64,000 bases of DNA from Flaveria trinervia (GCA_025506515.1 CM046444.1:117347930-117411929); one strand, 5' to 3'; counted from the stretch's first letter, positions 11,486 to 23,299 are shown. A program made the numbers and translations. The notes: generated by a model from the letters alone, not told the origin.

Positions 11486-12622
11486 TTACTTTCCAGAATC
11501 ACTAAGATATCTACTCATCATGCTCACTGCAAAGCCAATATCTGGTCTAGTACAGATCATCAAGTACATCAGACTACCAACTATATTTGCATAGGGTACC
11601 TTTAACATTATCTCCCTTTCTTTATCATTCTTAGGGGAATCTAAACATGATAACTTTAAATGCATGCCTATAGGAGTAATCACTAGCTTGCTACTATCCA
11701 TGAAGAATGTCTTAAGCACATTGGTTAAGTAAGACTTCTGAGACAATTGTATTGTCCTAAATGATCTATTTCTCACAATCTCCATGCCTAAGATCCTCTT
11801 TGCTTCACCCAATTGCTTCATGTCAAACTCAGACATAAGTAACCTTTTTGTATTTTCAATTTGAGCTTTGTCATCACAAGCTATAAGCATGTCATCAACA
11901 TAGAGTAACAGATATACAAACTTGCCCTGGCTATATTCCTTGTAATAGACACATGTATCATACTCACTTCTATTGAACCCATGAGTGACAATATAACTGT
12001 CAAATCTCAAGTACCATTGTCTTGGTGACTGATTTAACCCATACAAAGACCTCTGAAGCAAACACACTTGATTAGCTTTGCTCTTTACTTCAAAACCAGG
12101 GGGTTGCTTTATGTAGATTTTCTCATCAAGATTACCATGTAGAAAAGCTATCTTGACATCTAATTGCTCTAACTCCATATCATGTATAGCAGTTAAATAC
12201 AAAATGGATCTTATAGATGTATGTTTGACTACAAGTGAGAATACCTCACCATAATCAATACCAGCCCGTTGTGTAAAACCTTTTGCTACCGGTCTTGCCT
12301 TAAACCTAGGCCCTTCTCCTGGTAGACCATATTTGATCTTGAACAACCACTTGCAATCAACTAGTTTTTGATCCATAGGCTTGTCAACTAACACCCATGT
12401 CTTATTCTTGAGCAGAGAATTCATCTCTTCATTCATTGCTTCCTCCCACTTTGCATTCTCAGGAGATGCAATGACTTCCTCATAAGACAAAAGCTCATGA
12501 GAACACTCCTCTTCAGCCACATAAAACACATAAGCTGAGATATCATCTCTATATCTGATAGGCTGAACAATGTTTCTCCTAGGCCTATTGACAACCACAC
12601 TAGACTTGGTAGTTGCTGGCAT
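11486..12622 (-). pseudogene. Copia reverse transcriptase (element A)
   Basis: This 378-codon minus-strand frame is the RVT_2-type RT of Ty1/copia elements. Recognisable blocks in order are the WEEAMNEEMNSLLKNKTW entry (residues ~58-76), the GEGPRFKARPVAKGFTQ block (~115-131), the QLDVKIAFLHGNLDEKIYI block (~165-183), SLYGLNQSPRQWY (~204-216), and the catalytic LLLYVDDMLIA box (~250). It ends in SLMYLMICTRPDIGFAV. The domain is intact over its core, but upstream and downstream frames do not connect. Similarity to Tnt1-type polyproteins points to the Tork lineage. Confidence 0.93.
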
Positions 12623-13088
12623 ATTAGAGCTCTCAGGACAATCAGCACGGTTAGTATGCTCTAAACTATCTTCATCAAAGAACTCTACCTTAATTTGACA
12701 TTCTTCTTTACCTTAGTTTCTTTCACTAGGACTTGACATAAGGTCCTTGTACATGAAATTTTCATCAAATGTTACATTTCTGCTCACAACCACCTTAGGG
12801 GTCACATTCTCTAACCTCCACAACCGGTAGCCTTTTACACCATCAGGGTAGCCTAACATCACACATTTCTCTGCTCTAGGATCTAGTTTCCCCTGATTTA
12901 CATAAGAGTATACAAGACATCCGAATACTTTGAGATTACTATAGTCACTATCACCTGACCATTTCTCCATGGGCACCATTATGCTAATGGCTGATGAGGG
13001 GTTTCTATTGACTGTATAAACTGTTGTCTTCAAGGCCTCTGCCCAGAAGCTATTTGGCATGCCAACACCATTCAATAGACACCTTACC
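12623..13088 (-). pseudogene. Copia integrase C-terminal part (element A)
   Basis: The frame 13075-12713 reads the integrase C-terminal region with the usual copia sequence around FWAEALKTTVYTVNR, then LKVFGCLVYSYV, LDPRAEKCVMLGY and GVKGYRLW. It is cut at 13088 by the inserted gypsy solo LTR. The preceding half of the domain resumes at 15607. The linker to RT (12712-12623) is low complexity and frameshifted. Confidence 0.9.
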
Positions 13089-15606
13089 TGTCACACCCTC
13101 AAAATCCACATGCGGAGGTTTACCGTGAGGTGTGTAAACAAACTAGGATCACAATCATTAGTTACTCAGGACGATACTATATGCCACATTCAAAACAAAC
13201 CAACCAAAGTTTAAACATTTAAAACCATGCGGAAGCGTTTTGTAAATAAGACACATAATATAGAAAAACACGCGCCATCCCAACGTTCAAATCCCATAAA
13301 TAAAAGGCCAACAAATATGTCTATGAAATAAAGCCTTAGGATGCATGCTGGACCCGTGTTGTGCTCCTAGTGGCAAGCTGAGTTAACGACTTGAGAATAA
13401 CATACTAAAAATGTTAACACAATGGTTGGTGAGTTCAAGAGTTTGCGTCTATCATAAATATTATCAACTGTATAGCATAAGAAGTGTATTGAAATAGATA
13501 GCTAGTCTATATTCACAAGTAATAAACATAGTGATTTCGCAATCGAAGCTCACTGTGTTGCGTTTGTTGCCTCCCATCATGACTTACCAAGTCGTGATGA
13601 TGTTTGTGTTTAGGACAATATTGCACCCGTTTGACCTCGAGTCGCACAGGTGGGGCTCGTCACACCCAGTAGAACTACCTAAGATTTCCCACTAGTTACC
13701 ATTATTAACGATCCGAAAGTGTGAGAACTTTTCAAGGTATTAAGCACTATGTTAATACATACACAACTTATAATAACAGAATAGAGTTTGAGTACAAGTA
13801 TGCTACCTCCCCAGAAGAAGGTTTATAAAATAGAGGGACATGAACTCACCTGGTGTATAGTGATAAGGAATAAATAGACTCGTGATAGGTGCAAAGACAA
13901 CCCTTCAAAGGTTACCTAGATCATACAAGTACATAAGTACGTGTACATAGAAAACTCAACAATCCTAGATTAACCTAGTTGACCTGTTGGTGATCTATTA
14001 GATGGAATATTGTTTAATCATGAAATTCAACTTATCATACATGAATATCATGTAAGTTATCCACGTGCATCACATCATTCAACCCAAGTTCTACCTAGGT
14101 CATCATACCACATTAGATCATCATACACTCATGCAAATCTCAAATAATCATCATGCTCAAATATTATAATTACATCACATCAAACAATTTATACGTGAAG
14201 TTTAATCATGCACTACATGCTATGTAAAGTCACCCACGACCTCACATCCTAAACCCTGCCAATCCTACTTAGTAGGGGCCTCGGATTTGCATGCGTGTAT
14301 GACAATCATAACCACATTACTAGCATATATAGTGACAAGCAAATTTCAAAACCAATCATGATCTCCTAATCACTAACCATAATTCATCATCATGTATGAT
14401 CATCAAAATCTATACTTCATACATGATCAACCAAGCATCCATACAACTCAATTACTCGTTATAACACAACAAACATCATCCACAATTATTCTAACATGAT
14501 CCTAACATCATAAGCATGCACAAATCATCACATCCAAAGTTCTACAAAAATAAAGTTCCCTTTTGGGAAAAGTAATACCCAAAAGTGATCTAGTATCCAA
14601 TTCAACCATAATTTCAACAATTATATACCTAATCAAGTTCATAGCATTCATTCTAACATGCTAATCACCTCCAAAACATCCAAATTCTCAACGTCATACA
14701 CAAAAGTTTCCACTTTTAGTAAGTCCTGATCAATATCATAATTTCATGGATTTTCTTGTACAATTCATTTAAAATAATATCTAAGCATCACATCTAACAT
14801 CTTAGCATCATCAAATCATGAATTCCAAGAACAAAAAGTTTCTCTTATGGCAATGTATGAACTAGATGATCAAACCCTAGATTTCTTACACAATCAACAT
14901 AATCTAGCATTCATACAACCTACCTAACATCATATAATCATCATACAATCATCAATTTCATATAATCATCATCAATTTCATGGATTAGGGTTCGTCAAGA
15001 ACAATCAACATGAAGAACTAATCAAAACTAACCTTTAGATGTGCTTAGATGATAATTATCACTTGAAATCAACTGTAATACTTGAAACCACTTGGAATTC
15101 GACTTGAATGCTTGCTTTTGGATCAAAATCGCAAAGAATGGGGGTGTGGGAATGATGTTGCGGCTGAAAGTGGGGATTAGGGTTGATTTTTGGTTAATTA
15201 AGGTAACTTTTAGTTTTAGAGTATTTACCAAATAACCCCTTTATTTATTTTATAAAATTATCTTTCTAATACTTTTTAAATAGTTTTTAACTATAAAACA
15301 CAAGTATTAATAATCAATAATAATAATCCTAGGCATTTACACTAAGTCACACAACACACGAAATATATTTTACATGTTGTCGCGTTATCACGTAAAATTT
15401 ATAAAACAAACATTTAAAATTCTATAAAATCATGAACCACATAATCACAACTAATAATCAACATTATTAGTTAGAGTATTATTGTTTATCATAGATTATT
15501 AATATTAAGTCACCAACATTGACAACTAGTGTGTGCTCACGACACGTGTATGCAAGACTTAACGGAACTAATGGAGTTTGGTAACGAAAAATTACCGAAT
15601 GTCACA
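13089..15606 (-). repeat. Gypsy solo LTR inside copia element A
   Basis: A 2518-bp LTR of the same family as 2990-5726, reversed: it begins TGTCACACCC and ends GAATGTCACA on the plus strand. It is flanked by an exact 5-bp duplication, TTACC (13084-13088 and 15607-15611), and no internal gypsy sequence is present. It interrupts the copia integrase region, so it is younger than element A. Unequal recombination between the two LTRs of a complete element is the usual origin. Confidence 0.96.
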
Positions 15607-16400
15607 TTACCCTTTCCAACAGGGTTTTATTCATCCTTTCAACTAATCCATTTTGTTGTTGTGTACCAGGTATAGTGAAATGCATGTTAGTTCCACTTCT
15701 CTTACACAAGTCATCAAATTCTTTATTGCAGAACTCTAGGCCATTATCTATTCTTAGCTTTTTAACCTTCCTCTATGTTTGGTTTTCCACAAGTACCTTC
15801 TATTCTTTAAACTTCTTAAAGGCTTCATACTTGTGCTTTAGTATGTATACCCAAACTCTTCTTGAATAATCATCTATTAATACAAGAAATATGATGCCCC
15901 ACCAAGAGATACACTCTTTGTGGGACCCCAAAGATCTGCACGAATATAGTCTAGTATACCCTTTGTGTTGTGTAATCCCTTTGAGAACTTTACCCTCTTA
16001 GTTTTCCCCATGATGCAGTTTTCGCATGAGCCAAAATCATAATTAGTCAATCTTTCAAAGTAACCTTGTTTCTTTAACTCAACTAGACCTTGTTGGCTTA
16101 CATGGCCAAACCTTTTATGCCATAGAATAGTAGCTTCATTGGCTGATGTCCCAACAGCTTACACAACTTGTGTACAAGCTTGCCCATCTAAGGCATAGGT
16201 GTTGTTAAAAATTCTTGTACATGTCAACATAACCAATGACCCCTTTACCACCTTGGTTTTGCCTTCTTTGAGGCTTACATGGTACCCTTTACTCTCAAAA
16301 GTTCCAAGAGATATTAGGATTCTTCTTAACTCTGGGATGTAGCTCACACCATGAAGGTCAATTGTAGTATCATTACTAAGTTTGAATGATATTGTCCTAG
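15607..16400 (-). pseudogene. Copia integrase N-terminal part and pre-integrase region (element A)
   Basis: On the minus strand 15780-15612 reads the integrase core (LRIDNGLEFCNKEF, then GTQQQNGLVERMNKT, containing the second Asp and the catalytic Glu), continuing directly across the solo LTR into 13088. Upstream, 16130-15900 gives the zinc-binding and first-Asp region (HKRFGHVSQQGL and SRIFWWG-like pieces), and the frame 16347-16159 is the pre-integrase segment (MSYIPELRRILISLGTFESK). Frames are shifted relative to each other. Confidence 0.85.
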
Positions 16401-16727
16401 TTCCCTTAATTCTACAGGGTCTATCGTCCCCTAGTTGGACTACTCCATGATCCTTAGTTCTAACTCATTAAAGAACTCTTTATATGGTGACATGTGATAA
16501 GAGCATCCTGAATCCAAAATCCATACTTGATTTAATTCAGCCTTGGAGACCATTAACACCTCAGCACTCTCATAGCCATCAGTTAATCTTCTTGTGTTCC
16601 TTTTTGTTGGTTCTTGGTCTTTGAGAATTCGACCTTTCTCCTTTTCCATTCCGGGCACTCCCTTTTCAAGTGCTTATCAGAATTACATACAAACACCTAT
16701 ACCGGGGCTTTGACTTTGATCTTGGCC
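16401..16727 (-). pseudogene. Copia protease and gag zinc knuckle (element A)
   Basis: The frame 16658-16440 contains VWILDSGCSYHMSP, the copia protease active-site block (DSG), around 16535-16495. Just upstream, near 16710-16665, a damaged CCHC knuckle can be read (VCNSDKHLKRECP, with the first Cys out of frame). The protease cleaves the element polyprotein. Confidence 0.85.
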
Positions 16728-17265
16728 TCACTGTCTTGTTCTTGTTAACCTGATATCTGATATTCCTCTTACAATGAGACCGTCTGCAATATCCTCCTTG
16801 ATTTCACCTCTCTTGTGTAGTTCTTTAGAATTCATGGCTGGCACTACTTCTTCCATTGATATACTTTCCCTACCAAGCATTAGGGTATCAACGAAATGTT
16901 CGTAAGAGGCTGGCAAGGATGATAGAAAAATGATTGCTCTGTCCTCATCATCAATTTCCACTTTGATGTTTTCAAGATCCAACATGATCTTATTGAATTC
17001 ATCGATGTGATCTTCCAAAGACTTTCCAATGGCCATATTAAGTGTACAACCTCTTCTTCAGGTACAGACGGTTGGCCAACGAATTGGTCATATAAAGGCC
17101 TTCCAGTTTCTCCCCGCAACTGTTGCTTCTTTAGAGACTTCGCTAAGAACTCGATCTCCAAGACTCAAAATGATTGAGTTGTAGGCCTTCTCCATCACTT
17201 CTTTCTTCTCCTTATCGGACATCGATTGCGGCAGTCCTGTTTCCCCTTTAAGGGCGCTGGCGACC
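16728..17265 (-). pseudogene. Copia gag, main part (element A)
   Basis: The frames 17339-17088 and 17036-16728 read the gag of Tork-type elements: ALKGETGLPQSMSDKEKKEV, then NSIILSLGDRVLSEVSKE, LEDHIDEFNKIMLDLENIKV, and DEDRAIIFLSSLPASYEHFV. Gag forms the particle that packages element RNA. The sequence upstream of 17265 is displaced by the inserted copia-type solo LTR, and gag resumes at 18088. Confidence 0.88.
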
Positions 17266-18087
17266 TGTAAGGATTCTAATAAGTCTGATGCAGTCAAAAC
17301 TTCAAAGCATCGAAAGTCTCTCTGCATGCATGCATGCACTAAAGTACTGAAGTAAAAATGCTTTGGAAGTTTTACATCTTACATGAGAAATATTCTAAGT
17401 GTAAAATCTTCCGAAGCCAAGACCAATATCTTATGAAGCCATATATGAAATTTTCCGAAGCTTCAAAGACAAGTCTTTCGAAGCCAGTTTATGAAGACAT
17501 ATTTCTTTCGAAGACTTTTATGTACATGTTATTATCTGATGTATTTTTTCGTAAAGCTAGACCACCTTTCCGCTGCAACTCTGATTGGTTCACCAACTTT
17601 CACAAGTTGGTGAAAAGGTCCATGCTTGGTACACTGTACATTGAGGTCTTGAGTCTGAGCTTTCTACTTTATGTATTTTATTTTTTTTGTTATATATTAG
17701 GATGTGAGCTATGACATGTATAGTCACAAGTCAGGCAATTTGCCTTTTGACTCTACATTTGATTTTGTTGTCTAGTCTTATGTATCCGGCTGGCTTTCAT
17801 AGTATGCCCGGCTGTAAGATGTAGTATATGTATCTCAAGTACTTATAACTTTTTATCATGCTTTTTAACACTTTGTAATAGAACTTGAGAAGCAATATAC
17901 AACATTCTTGAAAACCAAATACTTATGTTGTTTGCTATCTTGTTCTGTCTCTTACTTACGTGTGTTCTTAGCATCTTTTACTTTAGTTAACCAATTCCCA
18001 ATTTGATTTGTTAAGTGTTCTAAAAAACTCTCCTCAATTGTGTTGTTGTGTTGTATAAAGTGCATCACCCTTTCTAACGGTCCTGCA
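17266..18087 (+). repeat. Copia solo LTR inside gag of element A
   Basis: An 822-bp insertion on the opposite strand. It starts TGTAAGGATT and ends GGTCCTGCA, and these ends align with TGTTGGATCA and GATCCTACA of the LTR at 39142-39996. Shared internal features are TTCCGAAGC boxes (17408-17515) and a GAGAAGCAATATA..CTTGAAAA block (17888-17915). Flanking 5-mers CGACC (17261-17265) and TGACC (18088-18092) are a target-site duplication with one mismatch. Confidence 0.85.
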
Positions 18088-18189
18088 TGACCCCTGATGA
18101 ACTAGCAGTGCCTTCATCTTCAACCTCCAAAGGCTGAAATCATTCTTCCCGTCGAACTTCTCGATGTCGAACTTTGCATAATTCACCAT
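18088..18189 (-). pseudogene. Copia gag N terminus (element A)
   Basis: The minus-strand start codon at 18189-18187 begins MVNYAKFDIEKFDGKNDFSL, followed by WRLKMKALLVHQG, the canonical N terminus of copia gag. It lies about 60 bases downstream of the primer site and breaks off at the solo LTR at 18087. Confidence 0.9.
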
Positions 18190-18246
18190 TCTTCAATCCT
18201 CTTCGTAATCCGAGATTCTGATCTCCTTAGTGTTGATCGAGCCGAG

Positions 18247-18260
18247 GCTTTGATACCAAT
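18247..18260 (-). other. Primer-binding site of copia element A
   Basis: On the minus strand ATTGGTATCAAAGC directly follows the 5' LTR and matches the initiator Met-tRNA 3' end complement (TGGTATCAGAGC) with one mismatch. Confidence 0.85.
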
Positions 18261-18549
18261 TGTTAATGGAAGATCAAAATAGAGAGATCAAAAGAACACG
18301 ATTGATTCATTAAGAAGAAAAGTAATCCAGAGAATGATGATCAACTACATACACACACTTGTCATTAAGTAGTACTAACAAACTCTAACTAACTTTATCT
18401 TTGACTAATAACAATATCACCCCTCTAACTATGAAACAATATCACTTACACTTTACAAATATAAAGACTATTACACCAACAAGTAATTGACATACTAGTC
18501 ACACGCTAAACATATAAACTTTCTTTAAAACACCACAACATATCTAACA
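18261..18549 (-). repeat. 5' LTR of copia element A
   Basis: A 289-bp direct repeat of 10612-10901, with its plus-strand start TGTTAATGG intact. It adjoins the primer site. Confidence 0.93.
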
Positions 18550-18885
18550 ACCCGAATAAGATTTTAAGAAGATAAGGAACATGACGTGTGTCCTGAAGAA
18601 CAGAGGACCGTGGATAGAAATAAAGCCACGTATAAGCACATTGGAAATTCCAGAAATGCTCTCAACATGTAAAGCTATTGTTCATCCAATAGTTTTTTTC
18701 ATATATATATATTAATATTATCAACTCTTTTGTTTGACTCCCTCATATTAGTCATAAAAATTTCAAACTCGTACATAAATATATAATAACTTTTCTTGTA
18801 GATTTTTTTATCCTCTTGACACAAACTAGTATTATTGTTGTAAGCATATATGTAATCTATCAAACGAGAAAACAAACCCGGGCAT
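18550..18885. other. Gene-free segment
   Basis: Only AT-rich sequence was seen, with no recognised gene. It begins with the right copy of the element A target-site duplication. Confidence 0.5.
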
Positions 18886-19130
18886 ATGCACAACTCGAGT
18901 TAGAACTCGACTCGTAAGAATTTTTTCAACGTGGCCTAGCTTGTTTTTTTAATGGTTAAATTTACATACATATAAGTATTTTCATATATAATAAACGAGC
19001 CGAGCTCGATATTGAAACATTACTCATGATCTGAGGTTGAGCTTTCAAAATAGAGCTTGAAGAAGCCGAGTTCGAGCTCTCGTAAGTTAAACGAGTCGAG
19101 CTTGAGCAGCTTGTTTATAGCCCTAGACAC
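18886..19130 (-). mobile_element. GAGCTCG-rich dispersed repeat, MITE-like
   Basis: On the minus strand the block begins AGGGCTATAAACAAGCTGCT and carries repeated AGCTCGA/CGAGCTC words at both ends (18893-18925 and 18995-19110). This is the look of a common angiosperm short repeat that begins with GGGTGTAAACGAGCC and is usually assigned to hAT-like non-autonomous elements. Terminal repeats and an 8-bp duplication could not be fixed. Confidence 0.4.
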
Positions 19131-20430
19131 TTCCTTTTGGGGTCAATGAGCCAGACTTACAAATGCAATGCCCTATGTTGAGTAAAACAATTAAATGATT
19201 TTTTAGCATAGTTTATGGAACTAATCATCAATTTGTGCAATCTGCAGTTACATAGTGATAGTTTTAAACAACTTCACATTAGTCAAGCCAACTATTGTTC
19301 CTGTAATTAAATGTTATTATCATGAGGTTAATCTTATGTTGGTTCTGTAATCACATCCTCCAGTTTACTGAATTATTAAAGATGAACACACCCGGAGAAA
19401 CCATGGAAGGCGCGTCTTTGACGTGTATCTACAGATCTGCTAGTAAGGATTCATAGCAAGTTTGAAGTTGAATTTGTAGTTTGACTTTAAAAGTCAAACA
19501 GCACGTCTTTGACGTATACTAATGAATGAGTCGATTTGAGTTGTTATCAATCCCAAATGGGTCAAACATGTTAGATGAAAAAGATATAAATCAGATTGAA
19601 TGTTATGCAAAGTCTTTGCTTAATGCATACACCCTCCTAAATCATCTTATTGGCCCTTTTTTTCGTCCCTCACCACACACCATAAAAGTGTTCAACTTTG
19701 ACACATGCTTAGAGGGACCCGTTTTAACCCACTAGCAAGGGGCTAGAAGCAATATCGAGTGTGAAAGATTACAGATCTCTATCCTATAGATAGAGGTATC
19801 CTCGTCTCACGCTTTTTTGACTCTACTAATGAAATTACTAGCTTTGGCGCACACACGATAGATCAACCACCAATGATTTTGGCGTATCTAATCGATATTT
19901 GCTGATATACCTTTACTTATGGAGATCCGATAGATGCACCAAGTGATTTTAGTCCTGCAAATAAGGTTGAAGAGGAAAATTTTGAACCTGCTACAAGGTA
20001 GTTTATACATTTGATCAACATTCCATTTATGCTTCTTAAACATGGTCAATTCGCAGTCGGATCAAGCATTGCTCGCGGTTAGAAATATCAACAAAAGCAT
20101 TATTCGCGGTTAAAAAACTATCATCTTGATCCAGATCCCAACCCAAAGATCTCAGATCTTGAATCATCAAACAGCAATCATCAATCAAAATCAAACTCAA
20201 AACTCAAAACTCAAAACACAAAAAACAAACCTTTAAAACCATAACATTTCATTATTATTACTATATCAGAGTCTGATTCTCAATATACATGATTTCAAGT
20301 TTCAAGAAACCAACAGTTTCTTTCTGTCAAACACCATCATCAAGAATCAAACACCAAACAAACACCAAAAAACATCAAATTAACCCAAATCCCTATAGAA
20401 CCAAAATCAAACCACCACCCACCATCACTT
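19131..20430. other. Gene-free segment, including 3' flank of the membrane-protein gene
   Basis: No second gene was recognised. A 69-codon frame (19526-19735) lacks any family signature. Noted: a perfect 10-bp-armed palindrome at 19479-19499, a short AAACTC run at 20195-20220, and a possible minus-strand 3' UTR for the gene ending at 20431. Confidence 0.5.
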
Positions 20431-21066
20431 TCACATCAACTGCAAAGAATAACCTAGTAAGAGCAAGAACACAACAAGAAACACTAAACAAGAACAAAGT
20501 AACAAGTCTCTTGCAGACCATTTCTTCACACTTTTCACTTCAACCCTCAAACTTTTCGCCCTTCGAAGCGCATCGACCTCCTTCAACAAATCAAACTCCA
20601 ACCCCTTCTTCTTCAACTCCTCCACACACTTTCCCAACAGCCTCCCATCCTCCTTCTCCCTCTCCAACAGCTTCTCCAAATGGGCCTCGGTATCAATCTT
20701 ATACCGAACGGCCCAAATCAGCCCGAAAGAACACAACAGCGAACAAATCGACGGGACCCACGATCTGCCACAGGACCCACCAAAAGCAGAAGATGAAGAT
20801 GTGCTGCTGAAGAGCAAGATCAGTGAAATTGAATGAAACAGGAAGAAGAAGCAGTAGAGGTGAGTTAACTCCTTTCGGACAGAATCGATTTGGGTTTCTT
20901 TTAGCGCGATGCGATTGAGGATCAATTCTTCTTCTTTCAGCCATTGCTTCAAGAGGAGCTTGTGGGTTGGAGTCATGGCGATTTCGTGAAGCGGGTGTAG
21001 GGATTTCGATAAGGGAACCATGATTGATGTGTTGATCGTTGCGGGTTCGTTGGTTTCATCCGCCAT
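20431..21066 (-). CDS. Conserved plant three-helix membrane protein, unknown function
   Basis: An intact, intronless 211-residue frame that I recognise as a conserved plant family annotated only as 'transmembrane protein'. The N terminus (1-70) is soluble with the signature SLHPLHEIA and the HKLLLKQWLKEEELILNRIA block. Hydrophobic segments lie at about 70-88 (YCFFFLFHSISLILLF), 103-121 (WVPSICSLLCSFGLIWAV) and 188-208. Between the second and third is a charged, probably coiled-coil stretch (125-182, LEKLLEREKEDG then VDALRRAKSLRVE). No signal peptide or catalytic motif is visible. The start MADETNEP is the first ATG and is followed by family-like sequence. It is the only clearly intact gene here. 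The location is probably an internal membrane, but this is inference. Confidence 0.88.
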   Translation of the reverse strand: MADETNEPATINTSIMVPLSKSLHPLHEIAMTPTHKLLLKQWLKEEELILNRIALKETQIDSVRKELTHLYCFFFLFHSISLILLFSSTSSSSAFGGSCGRSWVPSICSLLCSFGLIWAVRYKIDTEAHLEKLLEREKEDGRLLGKCVEELKKKGLEFDLLKEVDALRRAKSLRVEVKSVKKWSARDLLLCSCLVFLVVFLLLLGYSLQLM

Positions 21067-21359
21067 TAAAGATGTGTATAGAGAAAGAGAGATTATGGGT
21101 ATTGAGTATTGATTATGGGTATTGAGAATAACGGTAGAATTGTGAATACAGGAGCGTTTGATTTGGGTATTTCAAAATTTTCTTCCAACGGTCGGATTTT
21201 GGAAAGTTTTACTTTTGGCCCTTTGAGAATCTTTGATTTGTCGGAACTGACACTTCAAGATACGGAGTTACATAACCTCTTTTGCTTTTGTTTTTTGGAA
21301 GCTTGTTTGAAACATGATCATGTGAACTAAACAATATGGCATAACGAATCAATTATTAT
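21067..21359. promoter_or_regulatory. Upstream region of the membrane-protein gene
   Basis: The 5' flank of the gene at 20431-21066. A 16-base word GATTATGGGTATTGAG occurs twice in tandem (21091-21106 and 21112-21127). No confident TATA box. A 73-codon plus-strand frame (21109-21330) shows no family features and I do not call it. Confidence 0.35.
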
Positions 21360-22790
21360 ATTTTAACTAGTTTTAATATATTCGTGTATTACATAGGTTA
21401 GATGGTAATAAAACATAAATATAAAACAATTTCAGGATGTATATATCTTTCCATTTGTAAATGAGAAAAAACCATTAGGAAACATTAATTTATTTCTTTA
21501 AAAAATAAATTTAATACAAGGTTTAATAAATTACTCTATTGATTACTAATTAATAATTACCATAAAAAAGTAAAAAAAGAGAAGTAGTTTGTCCGAAAAA
21601 AATACAATTTTGATAGTTTAAAATTGTGACACGTGTTATTTTGAGTTACCTTTTTATTAGAATGGTATTATATGATATGATAGTTTTAAGTATTTTTATT
21701 TTTAACTTTAACTTTTTATTATTTGACATGGTCAGTTTAATAATCTAGAGTTTGACTATCAAACTATTTATAGTCAAGTTTTATATTTTTAATTTTGATC
21801 ACTAGAGTTTAGTATTTATATTTTGGCTATTAATTTATTTTCTTGACTTTGACCATTAAAGTTTAAAATCTTAAAGTTTGATCATCGATTTTTTCTTTTG
21901 ATTTTGACAGTAGAATTTTAGGATCATAAAAATTAACCACTAAACTATTCATAATAAAGTTTGAGTCTGTCGAATAATGTTACTATTTTTAAGTTTTGCC
22001 ACCAAACTTTGATTTTATAGTTTTGACGAGTCAGACGGATAAGAGCCAAAGTAACATAATGGTGTATGTGTGAAAATTGATCTAACTTCAGCCGAGTAGC
22101 ACAGGAAGAAAAATCAAGTTTATTTTTTAAATTTGTAAATATGTATTTTGTAAACACAAAATGTAAATCCAAAAAACAATATAATATTAATAAATCACAG
22201 TATATTAAAAGTATATAAATAAAACATAAGAAATTCTAAATCAAAAAATGAAAAATAAATTCAATAGGTCTTGCTTTCGATCTTAAGGCTTATTATGATC
22301 TCATAATTAAAGTCAATACGACCTGTAAAAAATCATAAATTGATTGATTTGATATTTAAATATCTATACTGGTTGTGTTGAATAATACAACCGATATTCA
22401 AGCCCAAATAATAATGCATGGGCGTAAGTATATATTGAGCTTAATGTAAAAGTTGTGACTAAACCAAGAAATCTTGAAACAACTATAAGAATAATATTAA
22501 CTAGATACTAAAACTATGTGTTGTCGCGGGTCTCTTTTGGGTTTGAGATGTTTTTTTCTAAAACTGTGATCATCATGCAGACATCTTAACACAAAGAAAA
22601 CCTTTAAAAATAATAAAAAGTTCGTACAATAAAAAATAAAAAAAATAACTTATATTAAAAGAATATATAGATCTCATTGATTATATATCAAATTTTAAAC
22701 ATATAACTTAATTTTAATGTTATATTTAGTAATAAATATAGCTAATTTTAATGATATTTTTAGACTCCATTAAACATTTAAACACATTTA
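21360..22790. other. AT-rich segment with two possible Helitron ends
   Basis: No gene seen. On the minus strand CTAG followed by T occurs at 21367-21370 and 22501-22504. Each is preceded by a degraded hairpin-like block (TTCGTGTATTACATAGG at 21383-21399, and the GTGTTGTCGCGGG block at 22518-22530) at about the spacing of a Helitron 3' end. Both are eroded and uncertain. Confidence 0.3.
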
Positions 22791-23260
22791 GTTTTTTATG
22801 TCCATTGATCACCATCACTACAACAACCATCCACCACCATTTTCAATCTCTCCATCTCCCCTTCTCTCCTTACATTACACCACCATCACCATAACCACCA
22901 CCGTAACCATCGGAGAAGCACCACCATCGTGTAGAGGAAATTTGGTAATACAAATGAAATCGGATTCACTAGAAGGCGTCTGAAAACTTTTAGATCAAAC
23001 TAATTTGGTGGTTCACCTAAAATTGTTTAATCGGATACAATCTAGTGATTTAGAAACGAAAATATGTTAAATTTTGTGATGAAGAACGAACCAGAAAAAG
23101 AACAGAACTTCTGACCAAAATTTCTTGGAGCGTATTTGCAGTTTTTTCATTAGAAAACTGCCTAGGGCAGTTTTTGGGTCCTCAAATTGACACTTTCGGC
23201 CCTTCAAGAATTAGTAAGTTTAATTCTAGAGAGACTCCGAAAATGAATTTTTATTGAAGT
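22791..23260. other. Gene-free segment with CACCA-rich start
   Basis: The stretch 22798-22930 is rich in CACCACCAT words that recur at 23530-23770. The 61-codon frame over it is compositionally biased. The remainder has no recognised content. Confidence 0.4.
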
Positions 23261-23299
23261 AATAATGACGGGAATAAAAAATTTCCAAGCTGACCTGGC

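Larger units (their letters stand above)
10612..18549 (-). mobile_element. Ty1/copia element A (Tork-like), full length, interrupted by two solo LTRs
   Basis: Two 290-bp LTRs (10612-10901 and 18261-18549) flank gag, protease, integrase, RT and RNase H in the Ty1/copia order on the minus strand. A primer site complementary to initiator Met-tRNA lies beside the upper LTR. The RT is Tork-like (similar to Tnt1). The flanking 5-mers ACCTG (10607-10611) and ACCCG (18550-18554) are a target-site duplication with one mismatch. At the lower LTR the terminal TG has become TT. Removing the two nested LTRs gives about 4.6 kb, a normal length. The reading frame is broken in many places, so the copy is not functional as written. 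Confidence 0.93.

Noticed and set aside
11145..11594. A 149-codon plus-strand frame
   Set aside because: Antisense to the copia RT/RNase H of element A; compositional shadow.
20289..20810. A 173-codon Ser/Pro/Thr-rich plus-strand frame
   Set aside because: Overlaps and opposes the conserved membrane-protein gene; the conserved frame is the minus one.
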